Position numbers and translations under genes: made by a program
The notes under the pieces: generated by a model
Told to the model about the DNA's origin: nothing
Seen by the model: only the letters and a program-made list of their open reading frames with translations
Databases searched by the model: none
Shown: piece by piece, positions 5,737-6,406 of the stretch
Layout: the number at the start of each line of letters is the position of its first letter
Numbering within the stretch: the first letter of the stretch is position 1
Source of the DNA: Nitrospirota bacterium
Lineage (GTDB): Bacteria > Nitrospirota > Thermodesulfovibrionia > JACRGW01
NCBI GenBank assembly: GCA_016212195.1
Contig: JACRGW010000137.1
Span: 1-6,406, forward strand
Reading direction: 5' to 3'
DNA: 6,406 nucleotides

Positions 5737-6146
5737 CGATCTTTACCGATGGGGTTGCGAGAGGGAATCCCGGAGATGGCGGATTTGGGGTAGTCATAAA
5801 GGCCTCCGATGGAAGTATCCTCGAAGAAATCGGGGGATACATCGGCATTACGACGAATAATTTTGCAGAATATACGGCGCTGGTAATTGCATTAAAGTCC
5901 TTATTGAAGTATCAGGTCGATAAGATTGCTATTTATTCTGACTCAGAGCTTATGGTCAGACAATTAAACGGTCTGTACAAGGTAAAGAATGAAGGACTTT
6001 TGCCTTTGTATCAGGAGGCAAAAAGACTGACTTCAATGTTCAAAAATGTTATAATTTATCATATTCCGAGGGAAAAAAATAAAGAGGCTGATGCCTTGGC
6101 TAATAAGGCAGTGGATGAGAAACAAATACTAAATACTAAGCACTAA
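5709..6146 (+). CDS. rnhA: ribonuclease HI family protein (RVT_3-like RNase H)
   Basis: Predicted to cleave the RNA strand of RNA-DNA hybrids, as at R-loops or primers. The 145-residue protein carries the full acidic active site: D14 (FTDGVARGNPG), E54 (NNFAEYTAL), D78 (IYSDSELMVRQL) and D128 (EADALANKA), with H118 in YHIPREKNKEAD. The short, basic-loop-lacking form resembles the RVT_3 type of RNase H more than E. coli RnhA, so the symbol is approximate. The start is TTG 5709, with AAGAGGA (5695-5701) spaced 7 nt and no better start nearby. It overlaps the zinc-ribbon gene by 28 nt in another frame, suggesting translational coupling. The last residues, about QILNTKH, and the stop codon are encoded by sequence belonging to the downstream inverted repeat, so the natural C-terminus may have been replaced. 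The catalytic core is unaffected. Confidence 0.93.
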   Translation: METAKHSVLTIFTDGVARGNPGDGGFGVVIKASDGSILEEIGGYIGITTNNFAEYTALVIALKSLLKYQVDKIAIYSDSELMVRQLNGLYKVKNEGLLPLYQEAKRLTSMFKNVIIYHIPREKNKEADALANKAVDEKQILNTKH

Positions 6147-6258
6147 ATCCTAAACAATATCAAATGACCAAAATCCAAATGTTCAAAACGGCATAGAGTT
6201 TTGAATTTAGGTCATTTGAATTTTGGATTTGTTTAGGATTTAGATATTAGGATTTAGA
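6128..6258. repeat. AT-rich modular inverted repeat between rnhA and rnpB
   Basis: Outer arms CTAAATCCTAAAC (6143-6155) and GTTTAGGATTTAG (6231-6243) are perfect complements, as are inner arms TTCAAAAC (6182-6189) and GTTTTGAA (6198-6205). Between them, TCAAATGACC (6160-6169) matches 6210-6219 and CCAAAAT (6168-6174) matches 6220-6226, but these two modules lie in swapped order on the right side. TTAGGATTTAGA is also directly repeated (6233-6244 and 6247-6258), and ACTAAAT recurs on the left (6128-6134 and 6142-6148). The rnhA stop is inside the left arm. The unit has no coding capacity. Confidence 0.7.
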
Positions 6259-6269
6259 ATTTAAATATA

Positions 6270-6406
6270 GCGGACTAAGCAAGACAGATGATCGCTCTTA
6301 AATCCCCCCCTCCCCCCTTTAATACAGGGGGGAATGAGGGGGGACTAAGGGAGGAAAGTCCGAACTCCAGAGGGCAGGGTGCTGGGTAACGCCCAGTGGG
6401 GGTGAC
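6270..6406 (+). ncRNA. rnpB: RNase P RNA, 5' portion (cut by window end)
   Basis: This is the catalytic RNA that matures tRNA 5' ends. The universal segment GAGGAAAGTCCG (6351-6362; conserved region I with the P4 5' strand) is followed by AGGGCAGGGTGCTGGGTAAC and the P8 hairpin CTGGG-TAACG-CCCAG (6382-6396), in the order seen in type A RNAs. Upstream, AGACAGATGATCGCT (about 6282-6296) aligns with the P1/P2 region of E. coli M1 RNA. The exact 5' end is estimated. The rest of the gene, including the 3' strands of P1, P2 and P4, lies beyond the window. Its P3 position holds an unusual C/G-tract hairpin. No clear promoter is visible; the preceding 125 bp are mostly the AT-rich inverted repeat. 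Confidence 0.88.
6297..6349 (+). repeat. C/G-tract hairpin occupying the rnpB P3 position
   Basis: CTTA (6297-6300) pairs with TAAG (6346-6349). C6304-6309 pairs with G6338-6343. An internal loop (C6310, T6311 / AATGA 6333-6337) follows, then C6312-6317 pairs with G6327-6332 over a 9-nt loop. It lies between the P2-like segment and conserved region I, exactly where P3 belongs. The AATCCCCCC...GGGGGG pattern looks like a dispersed intergenic palindrome more than a normal mixed-sequence P3. Confidence 0.6.

Overview
The window is a chromosomal housekeeping segment from a bacterium of moderate GC content. Gene order and protein style (bS21, YqeY, DnaG, a deltaproteobacterial-type RpoD, a coiled-coil zinc-ribbon protein, RNase H, RNase P RNA) suggest Nitrospirota or Desulfobacterota ('Deltaproteobacteria'). 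That placement is inference; no 16S or taxon-specific marker is present.

Layout. Bases 1-177 hold no gene and look like the end of an integrated element: short phased repeats and an inverted repeat lie next to an orphan 3' half of a tRNA-Val(GAC) gene (178-224), a typical tyrosine-recombinase attachment junction. A strong sigma-70-type promoter (330-359) then leads into the macromolecular-synthesis operon, all on the + strand: rpsU (431-619), yqeY (624-1079), dnaG (about 1097-2869) and rpoD (about 2913-4679). This cluster couples a ribosomal protein, a tRNA-related protein, replication primase and the main sigma factor. Downstream come a tRNA with anticodon CAT (4849-4925), a coiled-coil C4 zinc-ribbon protein (5005-5736), an RNase HI-like gene overlapping it by 28 nt (5709-6146), and the 5' part of the RNase P RNA gene (about 6270 to the window end).

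The genes themselves are ordinary. The unusual content lies between them. The rpoD-to-tRNA gap, the gap between the tRNA and the zinc-ribbon gene, the rnhA-rnpB gap and apparently the P3 helix of the RNase P RNA each carry a different palindromic or inverted-repeat element. One is a 130-bp MITE-like unit with perfect 17-bp terminal inverted repeats whose first two bases form part of the rpoD stop codon. Another is an AT-rich inverted repeat that supplies the last codons of the RNase H gene. No CRISPR array, transposase gene or defence system is visible, and I see no wholly new protein system.
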